NCBI GenBank assembly: GCA_041402045.1
Contig: JAWKSZ010000029.1
Span: 16,145-80,144, forward strand
DNA: 64,000 nucleotides
Direction of reading: 5' to 3'
DNA from: JAGQRJ01 sp041402045
GTDB lineage: Bacteria; Planctomycetota; J058
Position 1 is the first letter of the stretch. Every line of letters begins with the position of its first letter. The notes beneath the pieces were generated by a model, which was not told the DNA's origin, did not search any database, and was given only the letters and a program-made list of their open reading frames with translations. This document shows positions 61,765 through 64,000 of the stretch, piece after piece. A program made the translations under genes and the position numbers.

Positions 61765-63546
61765 TCAGCCTCGGCGGGGCGCGGGAGGAGGCACCGCCCC
61801 GTCGAGGTCTGCACCGTCCTCCATGTCCTCGGGCATGGCGCCGCCAGCGGCCTCGGGCATGCCGCGACCCAAACGAGCGCGCAGCATGGCGCGCTGCGGG
61901 CGGGGGACCTCGATCGGGTCGCCCTTGTGGGCCAACAAGCGGCGCCCGCGGTCACCGTGCTCCTTGAGGAAGGCGTCGCTGCGCTGCACGCGGAACCGCC
62001 GCCAGCCCTGGGTCCCCAGCAGCAGGTCGAGCTTCGCGGCGTCCTCCCAGACCGCCTGGGCGTCCTTGAGCTCGAGCACCTGGTCGGCGAGCAGCACCTG
62101 AGCGGGCAGGCGCGCCGCGCGGTCGCGCGGGTCCTGCCGCTCGAGCACGGCGTCGTCGACGAGGGACACGAACACCCAGGCAGGCAGCGGCGCGCCGCTG
62201 GCGTCGGTGGTCGTGATCTTGAGCTTCACCTGGCCCCGGGGGGTCGTGCGACCGGGGCTGAGCTCGACGCGGGTCTGGACCCCGGGCTGAGGGTCCCGGA
62301 ACACCAGGCGCTCGGCGTAGGGGCGACCCTGCGCGTCGTAGACCGTGGCGGTGAGCACCCCCGCGGCCCACGCGGGCAGGTCGGCGAGCGTGATCGTGGT
62401 CGGGGCGCCGAGCTCGAGCTCGCGGGCGGCGACCTCCTGGTCGCGCTGACTGATCACGAGCTTGGCCTTGGAGTCGGGCAGGTTCGAGGCGATCTGGAAC
62501 GCCAGGGGTGCGTCATGGGCGTAGCGCTGAGCCGAGCTGGTCAGGCTCACCCCCTGGGCCTTGACCCCGGGCAGCTCGACCGGCTCGGTGATCCCCGAGG
62601 GCTCGTCGAACACCGCGCGGTAGCGCGCGCCGGCGGTCGGAGTGAACTCGAAGCGCCCCCGACCCTCGTGCTCGGTGTCGAAGGTCGCGACCGTCTGACC
62701 CTCGGCGTCGAGGACGCGGCCGCGCACGTCGGCGGGGTCTTGGGTCAAGGTCCGCGCCTGGAGGTAGATCCGCGTGGGCAGCCCGGCGACGAGGTCGCCG
62801 CCCTCGGGGTAGAAGGCCACGTCGAGGCGGCCGAGGCTGAGAGGGATCGTGCGCGCGGCGGTCTCCTGCACGCCGCCGTCCTCGACCACGATCAACAGCG
62901 TGGCGTCGGGGGACTCGATCTCGGCGGGGAGGGAGAACTGCACGAGGAGCTTGCCCTCGGCGTCGAGGGTCGCCTCCTGGCGGAACACCTCCTGGCCGTC
63001 GACGCGCGCCATGCAGGTCGCCTTCGCGCCGCCGGGGACCCCGCCCTCGACCCGCGCGACCTCCAGGGTCGCCTCGGCGGTGTCACCGGGGCCGTAGACC
63101 TTGCGCACGAACTGGAGGTCGGTGTTCAGGCGCGGCGTGCGGAACGAGCGGACCTCGAACTGGACCTCGGCCGGGGGGTAGCCGGGCTGGGGGGAGACCT
63201 TGGCGGTGTAGATCCCGCCGCTGAGGTCGGGGTCGAGGGTCCAGGCAAAGCTCAGCCCGGGTTGCGTGCCGGAGACGAAGCCCTTGGCGACGGTGTCGCC
63301 GCGGGGGCTCATGACCTCGACCTTCGCCATGCAGGACCCCCGCGCGGGGCGCCGGTCGAAGGCGTGCAGCAAGGCGCCCCGCAGGCGGACCGTGTCGCCC
63401 GGTCGGTAGGTGGGGCGATCGGTGGCCAGGTGCAGAAGGAAGCGGCTGCTGTCGGTCGCTTCGGTGGGTTCCTGCCCTAGCAGGGGGACGGTGATCAAGG
63501 TCGCCGCGACGGTGAGTGCCGCGGCCGCAAGGTGGGTTGTCTTCAT
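61765..63546 (-). CDS. alpha-2-macroglobulin-like protein, N-terminal part (MG domains)
   Basis: 593 aa from ATG 63546 (GGAGGAG upstream) with a signal peptide (residues 1-24). MG2 opens FLLHLATDRPTYRPGDTVRL, followed by further macroglobulin beta domains (FAWTLDPDLSGGIYTAKV, GLPTRIYLQARTLTQDPADV) and a Pro-rich linker that ends VPPPAPRRG at the TGA. The C-terminal partner continues in the same frame. A short stretch in another frame (DPQEFGEAA) right after the linker hints at two compensating indels rather than a true stop. Confidence 0.75.
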   Translation of the reverse strand: MKTTHLAAAALTVAATLITVPLLGQEPTEATDSSRFLLHLATDRPTYRPGDTVRLRGALLHAFDRRPARGSCMAKVEVMSPRGDTVAKGFVSGTQPGLSFAWTLDPDLSGGIYTAKVSPQPGYPPAEVQFEVRSFRTPRLNTDLQFVRKVYGPGDTAEATLEVARVEGGVPGGAKATCMARVDGQEVFRQEATLDAEGKLLVQFSLPAEIESPDATLLIVVEDGGVQETAARTIPLSLGRLDVAFYPEGGDLVAGLPTRIYLQARTLTQDPADVRGRVLDAEGQTVATFDTEHEGRGRFEFTPTAGARYRAVFDEPSGITEPVELPGVKAQGVSLTSSAQRYAHDAPLAFQIASNLPDSKAKLVISQRDQEVAARELELGAPTTITLADLPAWAAGVLTATVYDAQGRPYAERLVFRDPQPGVQTRVELSPGRTTPRGQVKLKITTTDASGAPLPAWVFVSLVDDAVLERQDPRDRAARLPAQVLLADQVLELKDAQAVWEDAAKLDLLLGTQGWRRFRVQRSDAFLKEHGDRGRRLLAHKGDPIEVPRPQRAMLRARLGRGMPEAAGGAMPEDMEDGADLDGAVPPPAPRRG

Positions 63547-63708
63547 GAACGGCTCCTCCGATGGGTCACACAAGGAACTCGCCAGTGTGGGGGTTGAGCA
63601 GGGTAAGCTCTTGCGGAGCAACGCTTATCCATGCGCCCTTGGCGCCGGTGATCGACGGCTGGCGCGAAGATCCTATGCGCTCCGATCGAGAAAGAAGAGG
63701 AGACCCCC
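63547..63708. promoter_or_regulatory. divergent promoter region macroglobulin / lipoprotein
   Basis: 162 bases between the two divergent starts, with lower G+C (GTAAGCTCTTGCGG, AAAGAAGAGGAG near the right end). It must contain both promoters; no consensus boxes are assigned. Confidence 0.4.
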
Positions 63709-64000
63709 ATGTTCGCTCGCTTCCTTGTTGGCACGGCTTTGATCGCCCTCAGCGGTTGTATCGCCCAGCTCCCGCACTCGCCGAATCTAGACCTCGTGCG
63801 TGAGCTCGGCCGGGAGGAGGCCGAGACCCGGCTGCGCGACCTCATGGTCCGGGCGCGGGCCCCGCAGATCACCGACGCCGAGGTGCAGAAGGACGCCGTG
63901 GTCTACAGCGCCACCGGGCTCTCCCCCTGGTGGTACACGCCCTATCAGGGCAAGGCCGCGATCCTGTTCTCGGCGCTGGCGCGGATCGATCTCTACGAGA
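63709..64000 (+). CDS. lipoprotein, 5' part (runs past window end)
   Basis: ATG 63709 with AGAGGAG upstream. The first 97 residues visible have a signal ending in LIALSGC (lipobox, Cys17), then a helical acidic region and the SPWWYTPYQGKAAILFSALARIDLYE segment. No family assigned; the gene continues beyond 64000. It is divergent from the macroglobulin-like gene. Confidence 0.7.
   Translation, partial: MFARFLVGTALIALSGCIAQLPHSPNLDLVRELGREEAETRLRDLMVRARAPQITDAEVQKDAVVYSATGLSPWWYTPYQGKAAILFSALARIDLYE

Noticed and set aside
61765..61767. Selenocysteine (TGA) in the macroglobulin gene
   Set aside because: The TGA sits in a Pro-rich linker, not at a catalytic Cys, and I see no SECIS-like stem directly after it.

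Overview
This is a GC-rich (about 70%), gene-dense bacterial chromosome segment with many eukaryote-like Ser/Thr kinases. The best taxonomic fit is a high-GC Planctomycetota-like lineage; a Myxococcota-like one is the main alternative. Supporting signs are the DUF1553-like/DUF1501 pair at the left edge, a PII protein whose framework resembles planctomycete PII as I remember it, a PIN-PhoH protein, a redoxin/cytochrome c/copper-monooxygenase fusion, an alpha-2-macroglobulin-like protein, and five kinase-fold proteins plus FHA, GAF, HPt, DUF4388 and HD-GYP modules. The assignment is inference. I saw no rRNA, tRNA or CRISPR array.

Layout. 1-5100 (+): the end of a DUF1553-like gene, a Tat-exported DUF1501 protein, then hemA translationally coupled to a sensor kinase and response regulator. 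5100-7930: a crotonase (-) and a glutamate-synthase-like flavoprotein (+) separated by an inverted pair of hairpin-rich repeats, ending in a 163-bp MITE-like palindrome that supplies the stop codon of a PrkA-type kinase. 7925-12330: prkA (-) diverges from an RdgC split over two genes plus a macro-domain gene. 12360-23515 (-): a long run of tetR, lipoprotein, redoxin/PHM fusion, two tandem receptor-like kinases, mnmA, a membrane protein and a RING-like zinc membrane protein. 23600-31500: an AurF-like diiron oxygenase, a ureidopropionase/carbamoylase pair, a frameshifted kinase, an M23 peptidase and a thiolase.

31600-43150: a rhomboid-like protein, an HU/IHF protein with a proline-rich tail, and a nitrogen-control block (HD-GYP, GlnD and PtsN on -, PII and GlnA on +), then repeats, a NERD/pseudokinase and a DUF4388 protein. 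43150-49870 (-): a TRAP-T transporter operon, tatT-dctP-dctQ-dctM plus a membrane protein, with unusual extra domains and Trp-Asp acidic tails. 50090-54560: a kinase, an HPt protein, an FHA-GAF protein and a REC-DUF4388 protein, which look like one signalling patch. 54750-57710 (+): rnpA, yidD, a lipoprotein and phoH. 57710-58220: repeats. 58290-64000: small unknown genes, an alpha-2-macroglobulin-like gene split by a stop codon, and the start of a lipoprotein gene.

Genes are tightly packed. Many same-strand junctions are 4-base start/stop overlaps (GTGA, ATGA or CTGA), which implies translational coupling. Three reading-frame lesions (a kinase near 28250, rnpA near 55083, the macroglobulin at 61765) lie in or near G/C runs. 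Because rnpA is essential, I suspect base-calling or assembly indels for at least some of them. The features I would follow up first are the TRAP-T operon with its matching acidic tails, the divergent PII T-loop, the NERD-pseudokinase, the split RdgC, and the two intergenic repeat families.
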